A stretch of 5,930 nucleotides of DNA from Pseudomonadota bacterium (GTDB taxonomy: Bacteria; Pseudomonadota; Gammaproteobacteria; Enterobacterales; Enterobacteriaceae): NCBI GenBank assembly GCA_023454395.1, contig JAEYFY010000131.1:1-5930 (forward strand). Reading direction: 5' to 3'. The notes beneath the pieces are model-generated. The model was not told where the DNA came from and did no database searches. It was given only the letters and a program-made list of their open reading frames with translations. Position 1 is the first letter of the stretch. Each line of letters begins with the position of its first letter. The position numbers were made by a program, and so were the translations under genes. Shown in pieces: positions 1 through 5,861 of this stretch.

Positions 1-173
1 CTGTTCATTGTGACAATATTAGCAGGGATATCAGCTGGTGTAACAATGTCAGCACGATCTAATTCTTCATTCAATGCTTCAGCAATCGGGCTATCTGCAA
101 ATGCCGGTTGTTCAAGTAATGAATCTAAACGTTCTGCATCAAGTTCGTTGATGATAATTGTTGGCTTTGTCAT
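1..173 (-). CDS. rnk: Rnk, regulator of nucleoside diphosphate kinase (partial, N-terminal 57 codons)
   Basis: The minus strand from the ATG at 171-173 reads [16 protein letters not shown], then a helical stretch, and runs off the window at the left edge still open, just before the point where E. coli Rnk continues N-S-R-V. The match to the N-terminus of E. coli Rnk (MSRPTIIINDLDAERI, as I remember it) is near residue for residue. Rnk is a cytoplasmic GreA-like protein of about 136 residues: an N-terminal coiled coil, which is the part seen here, and a C-terminal FKBP-like domain. It binds RNA polymerase and was first described as affecting nucleoside diphosphate kinase levels. A good Shine-Dalgarno (GGAG, at 180-183 on the complement) sits 6 nt before the ATG. 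It follows npr in the same direction, but a terminator at 270-303 separates them, so it is probably its own transcription unit. About 80 residues lie outside the window. Confidence 0.93.
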   Translation of the reverse strand, partial: MTKPTIIINELDAERLDSLLEQPAFADSPIAEALNEELDRADIVTPADIPANIVTMN

Positions 174-200
174 ACCACACTCCAATTTATTCCAATGCAA

Positions 201-235
201 AACAACACCCCCGCGGATGAGGTGGGGGTGTTGTT
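201..235 (-). terminator. Strong hairpin in the rnk leader, terminator/attenuator-like
   Basis: AACAACACCCCC (201-212) is perfectly complementary to GGGGGTGTTGTT (224-235), a 12-bp stem with an 11-nt loop that could close further by a G-U and a C-G pair. On the minus strand the stem is followed by TTTTGC (four T counting the last two stem bases), a weak U-tract. On the plus strand it is followed by AAACTC, so it would not terminate there. It lies 27 nt upstream of the rnk ATG and downstream of the stronger npr terminator. It may be a second, back-up terminator, an attenuator, or a leader structure of the rnk mRNA. The stem is certain from the sequence; the function is inferred. Confidence 0.6.
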
Positions 236-241
236 AAACTC

Positions 242-279
242 ATATAAGAGATAATAGGCGGTTCTGTATAAAAAAGAAA
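242..279 (-). promoter_or_regulatory. Candidate rnk promoter region (weak)
   Basis: If rnk has its own sigma-70 promoter after the npr terminator, it should lie here. On the minus strand TATTAT (251-256) matches the -10 consensus at 5 of 6 positions, but the hexamer 17 nt upstream (TTTCTT, 274-279) is a poor -35. Alternatively, TATACA (265-270) matches the -35 consensus at 4 of 6 positions and is 17 nt from a poor -10, TTATAT (242-247). Either choice would put the 201-235 hairpin at or near the 5' end of the transcript. Neither promoter is convincing. Confidence 0.22.
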
Positions 280-303
280 GAGACAGTGATCACAGTCTCT
301 TTC
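270..303 (-). terminator. Rho-independent terminator of the rpoN-npr operon
   Basis: On the minus strand GAAAGAGAC (295-303) pairs perfectly with GTCTCTTTC (276-284), a 9-bp stem around a 10-nt loop that is itself nearly palindromic (GTGATCAC). It is followed immediately by six T residues (270-275). It lies 45 nt after the npr stop codon, the position expected for the end of the operon. On the plus strand no U-tract follows the stem, so it works in one direction only. The bases from 304 to 348 between npr and the stem hold nothing else I can identify. Confidence 0.9.
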
Positions 304-348
304 GGGTTATTTAGTTAAGAAATGCTAATCTATTGTTTTCTATTACGA

Positions 349-621
349 TTATTCTTCATCAAACCCAGATTCAAATAATGCGATAATAGCATCAATAGCT
401 TCATTTTCATCACTACCAGTGACTTCTATATCAATTTGACTGCCTTGCTCTGAATCTAACATCAGCATAGCAATCACACTATCCGCTTGTGCTTCAACCC
501 CTTCGTTGTTGCGTAAAATGACTGTTGATTGAAATGTTTTTACTAAATCAAACAGCTTCATTGCAGGTCTTGCATGCATACCGAGTCGATTTTTAATCGC
601 AACTTGTCGATATTGGGTCAT
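349..621 (-). CDS. npr: Phosphocarrier protein NPr (nitrogen PTS HPr-like)
   Basis: A 90-residue HPr-fold protein, the same length as E. coli NPr. It carries phosphate from EI-Ntr (PtsP) to EIIA-Ntr (PtsN) in the cytoplasm. The active-site signature GMHARPA is present, with the phospho-accepting histidine at residue 16. The conserved middle block ([14 protein letters not shown]) and the acidic tail ending SGFDEE also match the family. Its ATG overlaps the rapZ stop as ATGA (618-621), with no strong ribosome binding site of its own, so translation is probably coupled to rapZ. Its partner PtsN is encoded two genes upstream; PtsP is not in this window. It is the last gene before the terminator at 270-303. 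The alternative name is ptsO. Confidence 0.97.
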   Translation of the reverse strand: MTQYRQVAIKNRLGMHARPAMKLFDLVKTFQSTVILRNNEGVEAQADSVIAMLMLDSEQGSQIDIEVTGSDENEAIDAIIALFESGFDEE

Positions 622-1472
622 TTGCGTTTTTCTAGTGTTCTGTGGCGTGATTGTACGTTTTTCCCTCTAGAGCGGAAATAATCTGCGAGTTGCTCAGCAA
701 CATAAACAGAGCGGTGTTTTCCCCCCGTACAACCAATTGCAACCGTTAAATAACTACGGTTATTGGTTTCTAACATCGGCAACCAAAGTTCGAGATAGCT
801 TCTAGTTTGATAAATAAAGTTATGAACTTCGGTGTGTCTATCTAAAAATGCCGCGACAGGGCGATCAAGACCTGTCATTGGACGCAGTTTAGGATCCCAA
901 TGTGGATTCGGTAAGAAGCGCACATCAAAAACATAATCCGCATCAATAGGAATACCATGCTTAAAGCCAAAAGATTCAAAGACCATGGTCAGTTCACGTT
1001 CACGCTTACCTAATAAGCGAGTGCGTAACATTTCTGCGAGTTCATGGACTGACATCTCAGAGGTATCAATAATGAGGTCAGCCCGTGATCGCAATGGCTC
1101 AAGCAGATCACTTTCGGTATCAATGGCCACTTCTAACGAAAGATTCTTGGTCGAAAGAGGGTGAAGACGTCGAGTATCACTATAACGACGAATTAAGGTA
1201 TTTCTATCTGCGTCTAAAAATAAGAGTTGTGGAGAATATTCAGCGGGTAAACTTTCCAGCGCTTTTTCGAAGATCTCCGGCGACTCTGGCATATTTCGGA
1301 CATCAATACTGACTGCGGCAGCAGAAGCATCACGTTCAGCCAGTGTTTTTGCTAGCTCAGGTAAAAGATCAACAGGTAAATTATCAACACAATAAAATCC
1401 CATGTCTTCAAGCGCACGCAAAGCGACTGACTTACCTGAACCAGAGCGTCCGCTGACTATCATCAGCACCAT
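618..1472 (-). CDS. rapZ: RNase adapter protein RapZ (GlmZ-specific, glucosamine-6-phosphate sensing)
   Basis: A protein of 284 residues. RapZ binds the small RNA GlmZ and presents it to RNase E, so it sets the level of GlmS and of glucosamine-6-phosphate for cell-wall and LPS synthesis. The N-terminal kinase-like domain has a Walker A loop, GRSGSGKS (residues 8-15), and a hydrophobic strand ending in Asp (LLFLDAD, about 83-89). The C-terminal domain carries FLPNPHWD (about 186-193) and the signature GCTGGKHRS (247-255), the glucosamine-6-phosphate and RNA-binding part. The RNA-binding basic tail is intact, ending RHRTLEKRK. By my recollection the E. coli protein ends one residue later with proline and has one residue fewer internally. 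The start is supported by a good Shine-Dalgarno, GGGGAG (1480-1485 on the complement), 7 nt before the ATG. The stop overlaps the npr start by 4 nt. Neither glmZ nor glmY is in the window. The old name is yhbJ. Confidence 0.97.
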   Translation of the reverse strand: MVLMIVSGRSGSGKSVALRALEDMGFYCVDNLPVDLLPELAKTLAERDASAAAVSIDVRNMPESPEIFEKALESLPAEYSPQLLFLDADRNTLIRRYSDTRRLHPLSTKNLSLEVAIDTESDLLEPLRSRADLIIDTSEMSVHELAEMLRTRLLGKRERELTMVFESFGFKHGIPIDADYVFDVRFLPNPHWDPKLRPMTGLDRPVAAFLDRHTEVHNFIYQTRSYLELWLPMLETNNRSYLTVAIGCTGGKHRSVYVAEQLADYFRSRGKNVQSRHRTLEKRK

Positions 1473-1539
1473 GAGGTAGCTCCCCTATAATTTCCCAGTG
1501 ATGAATATCATTCCACTGTATGCTATTCGCGTCCTACTA

Positions 1540-1553
1540 AACCCGTAGGGGTT
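1540..1553 (-). other. Small hairpin across the ptsN stop codon
   Basis: On the minus strand AACCC (1549-1553) and GGGTT (1540-1544) form a 5-bp stem with a 4-nt loop, and the TAA stop codon of ptsN (1552-1554) overlaps its upstream arm. No U-run follows, so it is not a normal terminator. The rest of the 79-bp ptsN-rapZ spacer (1473-1551) shows only the rapZ ribosome binding site. The hairpin may be fortuitous, or may give some mRNA processing or protection between the two cistrons. Confidence 0.3.
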
Positions 1554-2019
1554 ATTCTGTGATAATCTGATAAAGCTCTTCATCACTTTGTGCGGAGCGT
1601 AGTCGGCGACATAAATTTTTGTCTGCCAGCTGTTTTGCAATCAAAGACAGTGTGTGTAAATGTTCCTTACATTGTGTCGCAGGAACGAGTAATGCGAACA
1701 ACAAATCGACAGGTTGATTATCAATAGCGTCGAAGGAAATAGGTTCGCTTAGGTGAAGAAACACACCAACTACTTTTTCTGTTTCATCACTTTCAATACG
1801 TCCATGAGGGATAGCTAAACCACCCCCAATCCCTGTTGTACCGACTTTTTCACGCGTCAATAAAGCTTCAAATATCAGTGTTTCGGGTAAATTAAGTGCT
1901 TTTGCTGCATTTTCACTGATAATTTCTAACGCGCGCTTTTTACTCGTGCAATGTACATCATTATGCGTACATGCCAGAGAAAGTACGTCGCTAATATTCA
2001 TCTTTGTATCGTTGTTCAT
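1552..2019 (-). CDS. ptsN: PTS IIA-like nitrogen regulatory protein PtsN (EIIA-Ntr)
   Basis: A single EIIA domain of the fructose/mannitol type, 155 residues from the ATG at 2017-2019. It receives phosphate from NPr and, depending on its phosphorylation state, regulates potassium uptake and the KdpD kinase in enterobacteria. It acts in the cytoplasm. The phosphorylation motif AIPHGR places the active histidine at residue 72, against 73 in E. coli. The TREKVGTTGIGGG loop before it and the NQPVDLLFALLVPA strand after it are intact. The frame stays open upstream to a GTG at 2029-2031 (159 residues), but the ATG is preferred because it begins MNNDT, matching the E. coli MTNNDT start, and neither has a strong ribosome binding site. 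The C-terminus stops at YQIITE, about eight residues before the end of the E. coli protein; those extra residues lie outside the fold. It is separated from hpf by 149 bp with hairpins and from rapZ by 79 bp. Confidence 0.96.
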   Translation of the reverse strand: MNNDTKMNISDVLSLACTHNDVHCTSKKRALEIISENAAKALNLPETLIFEALLTREKVGTTGIGGGLAIPHGRIESDETEKVVGVFLHLSEPISFDAIDNQPVDLLFALLVPATQCKEHLHTLSLIAKQLADKNLCRRLRSAQSDEELYQIITE

Positions 2020-2041
2020 TGTCTTATTCACTTAGACCAGC

Positions 2042-2072
2042 AAACCAGATGCCACAAAGTGACATCTGGTTT
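2042..2072 (-). terminator. 14-bp hairpin in the hpf-ptsN spacer
   Basis: Read on the minus strand, AAACCAGATGTCAC (2059-2072) faces GTGGCATCTGGTTT (2042-2055) across a 3-nt TTT loop. All 14 positions pair if one U-G wobble is allowed. On the plus strand the same position would be a C-A mismatch, which suggests the structure is kept in the sense transcript. In the sense direction only three T (the last stem bases) follow the GC-rich part. In the antisense direction a run of six T (2070-2075) follows. It may therefore be a partial terminator or processing site between hpf and ptsN, or a terminator of antisense transcription. The stem is clear; its role is not. Confidence 0.5.
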
Positions 2073-2093
2073 TTTGTTACTGATATTGATTAG

Positions 2094-2161
2094 GCGTTGG
2101 CTTAAACCGAGTCATAAACAACGCAGTAACTTCGCCGATTGTATCCCCATTTCACAATGGG
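2094..2161 (-). other. Further weak hairpins in the hpf-ptsN spacer
   Basis: Two more inverted repeats lie between the hpf stop and the larger hairpin at 2042-2072. CCCATT (2146-2151) pairs with AATGGG (2156-2161) around a 4-nt loop, 7 nt after the hpf stop codon. GCGTTG (2094-2099) pairs with CAACGC (2119-2124) around a 19-nt loop. Neither has a U-tract. I see no convincing sigma-70 or sigma-54 promoter for ptsN in this 149-bp spacer. Confidence 0.3.
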
Positions 2162-2168
2162 AAATGAA

Positions 2169-2456
2169 TTAATGTTGTCTCAGTTTATCTTTGTGTTTGG
2201 TTAATTGACGAGCCAGTTTATCCATTAATCCATCAATTGCTGCGTACATATCTTCTGCTTCTGCAGAGGCATGCAATTCACCGCCATTAACTTGAATGGT
2301 CGCTTCCGCGATTTTATTAACTTTCTCGACTTTCAGGATAACCTGAACGTTATTAATTTTGTCAAAGAACTGAGGTAATTTCGCGCTTTTTGCTTTGACG
2401 GTATCACGCAGAGCATCGGTTAATTCAATATTATGACCAGTGATTTGAAGTTCCAT
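2169..2456 (-). CDS. hpf: Ribosome hibernation promoting factor HPF (short form)
   Basis: A 95-residue S30AE/YfiA-family protein, the same length as E. coli HPF, of the short gammaproteobacterial form that lacks the long-HPF dimerisation domain. In stationary phase it binds the 30S decoding centre and works with RMF to form inactive 100S ribosomes. The N-terminal strand LQITGHNIELT, the central VEKVNKIAEATIQVNGGELHA sheet region and the basic C-terminal helix (KLARQLTKHKDKLRQH) are all intact. The frame is open further upstream to a TTG at 2481-2483. The ATG at 2454-2456 is chosen because an AAGGAAG ribosome binding site lies at the right distance before it and because it matches the family start. 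It begins 23 nt after the rpoN stop, in the same operon. The older name is yhbH, 'sigma-54 modulation protein', which reflects this position next to rpoN and not a proven sigma-54 role. Confidence 0.97.
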   Translation of the reverse strand: MELQITGHNIELTDALRDTVKAKSAKLPQFFDKINNVQVILKVEKVNKIAEATIQVNGGELHASAEAEDMYAAIDGLMDKLARQLTKHKDKLRQH

Positions 2457-2463
2457 AGTGTCT

Positions 2464-2467
2464 TCCT
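2464..2467 (-). promoter_or_regulatory. hpf ribosome binding site
   Basis: The minus strand has AGGA at these bases, inside a purine run GAAGGAAG (2462-2469), with a 7-nt spacer to the ATG at 2454-2456. This decides between that ATG and the upstream in-frame TTG, which overlaps the rpoN stop. It is the clearest internal ribosome binding site in the cluster. Confidence 0.75.
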
Positions 2468-2479
2468 TCTCAATTATGC

Positions 2480-3961
2480 TCAAACCAACTCTTTGCGTTG
2501 ATTTGAAGGCGGGATGGATAATGACTCTCTATACTTCGCAACAGTGCGTCGAGCAACTTGTATTCCAAGTTCTGCGAGCATATCAGCCAGTTTACTATCA
2601 CTAAGTGGTTTCGCTGGGTTTTCTGCTGCGATTAGTTTCTTCACTAAAGCCCTGATTGCTGTTGAAGAGGCTTCGCCCCCGCTATCAGTATTCACATGGC
2701 TAGAGAAAAAATACTTCAATTCGAAAATTCCTCTCGGGCAATGCAAAAATTTTTGCGTTGTCACTCGAGAAATGGTGGATTCGTGCATTTCAACCTGTTC
2801 AGCAATATCTGCTAACACTAAGGGTTTCATGTGCTCTTCACCTAATTCGAAAAATGCCTGCTGTGTATCAACAATGCAATGAGCGACTTTTAATAATGTC
2901 TCATTACGGCTTTCTAAACTTTTTATCAGCCATTTGGCTTCTTGTAAATTGTCACGAATAAATTTTCCATCACTTTCATTTTGAGTCGATTGACCCAATG
3001 CTGCATAAGTCTCATTTATTCGTAGGCGAGGAATGCTATCTGTATTTAACTCAACTTGCCAGCGTTCACCTGATTTTTTTACCAGTATATCTGGAATAAC
3101 ATACTCTGACTCGCCTGTATCAATACTTAATCCGGGCTTAGGATCAAGAGACTGGATCATCTCAATAACAGATTTTAGTGTCTCTTCTCGTAATTTCGTT
3201 TGACGCATCAATTGACGAAAATCACGGTTACCTAGCAACTCTAAATATTGGCTAATGACTAACTGCGTTTCTTTAAGATAGGGTGTTTCTGTTGAAAAAG
3301 CGGATAGCTGAATCAAAAGACACTCTTTTAAATCACGAGCAGCAACACCAATAGGATCAAAGCGTTGAATACGTTTTAATACGGCTTCGACTTCATCAAG
3401 CTCTAATTCATCATCGCCCATTCCAGCAAGGATGTCATCTGTTGTGACAGTTAAATAGCCTGTTTCATCAATAGCATCGATAATACTTATCGCAATTGCT
3501 CTGTCTGTTTCTGAAAATGGGGTGAGATCAGCCTGCCATGTGAGGTAATCTTGCAATGAGGCAGTTGTTTCACCTTGATACAGTGGAAGCTCATCATCAG
3601 TATAGTCATTACTGGTGCCAGAAGGAGTGCCAGCGGTGTAGATCTCTTCCCATTGAGTATCTAAAGGAAGATCATCAGGCATCTCTTTTTGTTCTAAAGC
3701 ATCCAGCGTGTCAAACTCTTCAACTTCGTTTTCAGTTGTTGTTTCTGTTGTAGAGGTTGGCTGATCTTCTGTATGAGACGCATCATCTGAAACGGGATCT
3801 TGTGGATCGTCGTCTTGTTCTAGAAGTGGATTAAACTCAAGTGCTTGCTGAATTTCCTGTTGTAATTCAAGCGTCGAAAGTTGCAACAAACGAATAGCCT
3901 GTTGTAGCTGTGGCGTCATTGCCAGTTGCTGACTAAGACGAAGTTGCAGACTTTGTTTCAT
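2480..3961 (-). CDS. rpoN: RNA polymerase sigma-54 factor RpoN
   Basis: A 493-residue sigma-54, which directs RNA polymerase to -24/-12 promoters that need AAA+ activators (nitrogen assimilation and others). Region I, the activator-responsive Gln/Leu-rich part, spans about residues 1-49 ([20 protein letters not shown]). Region II, about 50-110, is strongly acidic and Thr/Ser-rich. The core-binding domain follows from about 125. The helix-turn-helix lies near 382-402 ([18 protein letters not shown]), and the RpoN box [10 protein letters not shown] is at 470-479. The protein is 16 residues longer than the E. coli protein (477, as I remember it), and the whole difference lies in region II before ALEQKEMP (88-95 here, 72-79 there). 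The ATG start matches the conserved [12 protein letters not shown]-terminus. The nearest AGGA is 14 nt upstream, an unusually long spacing. It follows lptB after 59 bp and precedes hpf by 23 bp. Confidence 0.98.
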   Translation of the reverse strand: MKQSLQLRLSQQLAMTPQLQQAIRLLQLSTLELQQEIQQALEFNPLLEQDDDPQDPVSDDASHTEDQPTSTTETTTENEVEEFDTLDALEQKEMPDDLPLDTQWEEIYTAGTPSGTSNDYTDDELPLYQGETTASLQDYLTWQADLTPFSETDRAIAISIIDAIDETGYLTVTTDDILAGMGDDELELDEVEAVLKRIQRFDPIGVAARDLKECLLIQLSAFSTETPYLKETQLVISQYLELLGNRDFRQLMRQTKLREETLKSVIEMIQSLDPKPGLSIDTGESEYVIPDILVKKSGERWQVELNTDSIPRLRINETYAALGQSTQNESDGKFIRDNLQEAKWLIKSLESRNETLLKVAHCIVDTQQAFFELGEEHMKPLVLADIAEQVEMHESTISRVTTQKFLHCPRGIFELKYFFSSHVNTDSGGEASSTAIRALVKKLIAAENPAKPLSDSKLADMLAELGIQVARRTVAKYRESLSIPPSNQRKELV

Positions 3962-3975
3962 AATAATGCGATGAG

Positions 3976-4000
3976 TCCTTTGCTATTGTCATCCTTGACA
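3976..4000 (-). promoter_or_regulatory. rpoN translation-initiation region with distant Shine-Dalgarno and small hairpin
   Basis: On the minus strand AAAGGA (AGGA at 3976-3979) ends 14 nt before the rpoN ATG, longer than the usual 5-9. Just upstream, TGTCA (3996-4000) and TGACA (3987-3991) form a 5-bp stem whose 4-nt loop is a second AGGA. No in-frame ATG, GTG or TTG lies closer to the AGGA; only two ATT codons do. This may mean low or regulated translation of rpoN. The layout is seen; the effect is inferred. Confidence 0.35.
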
Positions 4001-4020
4001 GAGTAAAAGTGAATCAAAGA

Positions 4021-4746
4021 TTACAGGCGGAAGCCTTCACCTAAGTAAACACGTTTAACTTGCTCATTTTCAAGAATTTCTTCTGGTGAACCATGAGCGA
4101 TAAGGTGACCTTGGCTGACGATATAAGCACGTTCACACACATCTAATGTTTCACGCACGTTATGGTCAGTAATCAGTACACCTAATCCATAATCACGTAG
4201 ATGCTGGATAATTTTTTTAATATCTAATACCGAAATAGGGTCAACACCTGCAAAAGGTTCATCTAATAAAATGAATTTAGGGTTGGCTGCCAATGCCCGC
4301 GCGATTTCAACACGGCGACGTTCACCCCCTGATAATGATTGCCCTAAGCTGTTACGTAAGTGGCTGACATTAAACTCTTCTAGCAGTTCTTCTGCTCGAT
4401 CTTTTCGTTCTTCAGGCGTTAAATCATGGCGGATTTCTAAGATCCCCATAATGTTGTCATAAACGCTTAAGCGTCTAAAAATAGACGCCTCTTGAGGAAG
4501 ATAGCCAATGCCTTTACGCGCTCGTTCATGTAACGGTAACAGCGTAATGTCTTCATCATCAATTGTAATACTACCTGCATCACGAGCGACAATGCCAACA
4601 ACCATATAGAATGTGGTTGTTTTACCTGCACCATTTGGCCCAAGTAAGCCGACAATCTCACCGGAGTTAACGTTCAGGCTGACATCACCGACAACGGTGC
4701 GCCCTTTGTATGCTTTCGCTAAATTTTCAGCTTTTAACAGCGCCAT
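4021..4746 (-). CDS. lptB: LPS export ABC transporter ATP-binding protein LptB
   Basis: A 241-residue ABC ATPase, the same length as E. coli LptB. A dimer drives the LptB2FGC complex, which extracts lipopolysaccharide from the inner membrane and pushes it along the LptC-LptA bridge. All ATPase motifs are visible: Walker A GPNGAGKT (36-43, Lys42), Q-loop Gln85 in GYLPQ, signature LSGGE (138-142), Walker B FILLDEP (158-164) with catalytic Glu163, and the switch histidine His195 in ITDHN. It has no membrane segment, as expected of a cytoplasmic subunit. The C-terminal tail, [10 protein letters not shown], is typical of the family. The start lies only 6 nt after the lptA stop, so its ribosome binding site must lie inside the end of lptA. 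The membrane partners lptF and lptG are not in this window; in enterobacteria they are encoded elsewhere. Confidence 0.98.
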   Translation of the reverse strand: MALLKAENLAKAYKGRTVVGDVSLNVNSGEIVGLLGPNGAGKTTTFYMVVGIVARDAGSITIDDEDITLLPLHERARKGIGYLPQEASIFRRLSVYDNIMGILEIRHDLTPEERKDRAEELLEEFNVSHLRNSLGQSLSGGERRRVEIARALAANPKFILLDEPFAGVDPISVLDIKKIIQHLRDYGLGVLITDHNVRETLDVCERAYIVSQGHLIAHGSPEEILENEQVKRVYLGEGFRL

Positions 4747-4752
4747 AAAGTG

Positions 4753-5298
4753 TTACTTACCTTTGTTGTTAACACCAGGACCTTTCTCTTGCAACTGGGA
4801 AGGCAGTAAAACAGTAGTCACTTGTTTACCTTTACCGCTAAAAGCTTCCATTTGCTGAGTTGGGACGAGATAAGTGATCTTATCACCGGTGATATTACTG
4901 TCTAATTGTTCAAGATAGGCTTTACCCGTTAAGGTCATTAACTCTTTATCCATTTCATAGGTCATTTTTTCACCACGACCTTTGATAGGTTTACCATCAT
5001 CTTGTAGCTGATAAAAAGTTACTGGATTACCAAATGCTTCTATTACGATCTTTTTGGAGTCACCGCCTGGACGTGTGACAACAACTTTATCAGCACGAAT
5101 ATCGATAGATCCTTGTTTGATCACAACATTTTGTGTGAAGGTTGTGACGTTTTTTTCTAGATCAAGCGATTGTTTCTCTGAGTTCACAACGATAGGTTGT
5201 TGTGTGTCATCTTTAAGCGCCATCGCAGGTACACTTATCGCTAAAAGTGTACCGATAATCAGTGTATTACGGATTTTTTGATTCATTAGGGATCTCAT
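4753..5298 (-). CDS. lptA: LPS transport periplasmic bridge protein LptA
   Basis: A 181-residue OstA/LptA-family protein. In the periplasm it oligomerises into the beta-jellyroll bridge that carries LPS from LptC to LptD. Residues 1-27 form a signal peptide: a basic start, a hydrophobic core (TLIIGTLLAISVP), then an AMA cleavage site before Leu28. The mature part has the usual QPI-V-S--QSLDL opening, the ADKVVVTRPGG block (69-79), TFYQLQDDGKP (94-104) and ITGDKITYLV (136-145). The end is short and rich in Gly/Lys/Asn. Start choice: the ATG at 5296-5298 is preferred over the in-frame ATG at 5284-5286. It gives a 32-nt overlap with lptC, the same geometry I reconstruct from the E. coli LptC and LptA termini, and a signal peptide of the same length (27). 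Shine-Dalgarno matches are weak for both, so coupling to lptC is likely. Confidence 0.96.
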   Translation of the reverse strand: MRSLMNQKIRNTLIIGTLLAISVPAMALKDDTQQPIVVNSEKQSLDLEKNVTTFTQNVVIKQGSIDIRADKVVVTRPGGDSKKIVIEAFGNPVTFYQLQDDGKPIKGRGEKMTYEMDKELMTLTGKAYLEQLDSNITGDKITYLVPTQQMEAFSGKGKQVTTVLLPSQLQEKGPGVNNKGK

Positions 5299-5845
5299 AA
5301 TAGGTGTTTACCTTTTCAATCAGCTCTGCACGTTTTTCGCGCAGATTGCCTCGCATTTTTAAGCCGACTGATTTCAGTCCGACGCCGATAATAGTCACTT
5401 CATCATCAGAGGAAACATCCTGTGTATCCAAATTTGCGATAGCGTTGTCTGTGCTTATTCTCTGTAGTTGAGAGTCATCCGTTAGGCTATCAATTTGAAC
5501 ATCGCCATAAAGATAGAGCATTTTACTGTTTGTTAGCTTGGCTTTATTCGCGCGTACTGTCCATGTTGCATCCCCTGTCGGTGAATAGGTGGTTAAGACA
5601 GGGTTAGTAAACCATGTAAACTTCTGTTGAGCATAATTTTTGACATCATCAGCAACAAGTTTATATCCGAGTATACCCGTTGGCTCGTAAACAAAAGATA
5701 TCGATGATTTGGATTGATAAGTTGGCTGACCATCATCAACAATCTCACCATCACCGAATTCAGTGTTATTAGTGTAGTTCCAGCCAATCAACGCAAGGGC
5801 GATAATGGCAAGAATTAAGGTAAACCAGGATTTTAATTTATTCAT
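5267..5845 (-). CDS. lptC: LPS export inner-membrane anchor protein LptC
   Basis: A 192-residue bitopic protein, against 191 in E. coli. It receives LPS from LptB2FG and passes it to LptA. A single N-terminal membrane helix covers about residues 5-24 (KSWFTLILAIIALALIGW) and is not followed by a signal-peptidase site, so it stays as the anchor. The periplasmic jellyroll has the conserved PVLTTY (82-87), ANKAKLTN (99-106) and MLYLYGDV (109-116) strands, and the C-terminal GLKMRGNLREKRAELIEKV (161-179), which contacts LptA. The first ATG of the frame (5843-5845) is used. The ribosome binding site is weak. It starts 16 nt after the kdsC stop, and its last codons overlap the lptA start by 32 nt. 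I looked for a sigma-E promoter inside it, as described for lptA in E. coli, and did not find a convincing one. Confidence 0.96.
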   Translation of the reverse strand: MNKLKSWFTLILAIIALALIGWNYTNNTEFGDGEIVDDGQPTYQSKSSISFVYEPTGILGYKLVADDVKNYAQQKFTWFTNPVLTTYSPTGDATWTVRANKAKLTNSKMLYLYGDVQIDSLTDDSQLQRISTDNAIANLDTQDVSSDDEVTIIGVGLKSVGLKMRGNLREKRAELIEKVNTYYEIPNESKNP

Positions 5846-5861
5846 TCTGTATCGTTATACG

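Noticed and set aside
10..237. Open frame of 75 codons on the plus strand at the left edge
   Set aside because: It is antisense to the Rnk coding frame and to the rnk leader hairpin, and its protein has no recognisable features. The opposite strand gives a clear Rnk match.
1486..1491. Perfect TATAAT on the plus strand in the ptsN-rapZ spacer
   Set aside because: It faces away from every gene, no -35 or downstream plus-strand gene goes with it, and AT-rich spacers give such hexamers by chance.
2457..2483. Upstream TTG start for hpf giving a 104-residue protein
   Set aside because: The extension overlaps the rpoN stop, starts with a rare TTG, and is absent from the family. The ATG at 2454-2456 has a good ribosome binding site and gives the standard 95 residues.
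2514..2961. Two plus-strand open frames (122 and 67 codons) opposite rpoN
   Set aside because: They lie wholly antisense to the conserved C-terminal half of RpoN, resemble no family, and no promoter or ribosome binding site supports them.
5740..5800. Possible sigma-E promoter inside lptC (GGAACTA on the minus strand near 5772-5783)
   Set aside because: The -35-like GGAACT is partly forced by the Trp-Asn-Tyr codons, and no TCTRA-like -10 occurs at the 15-16 nt spacing.
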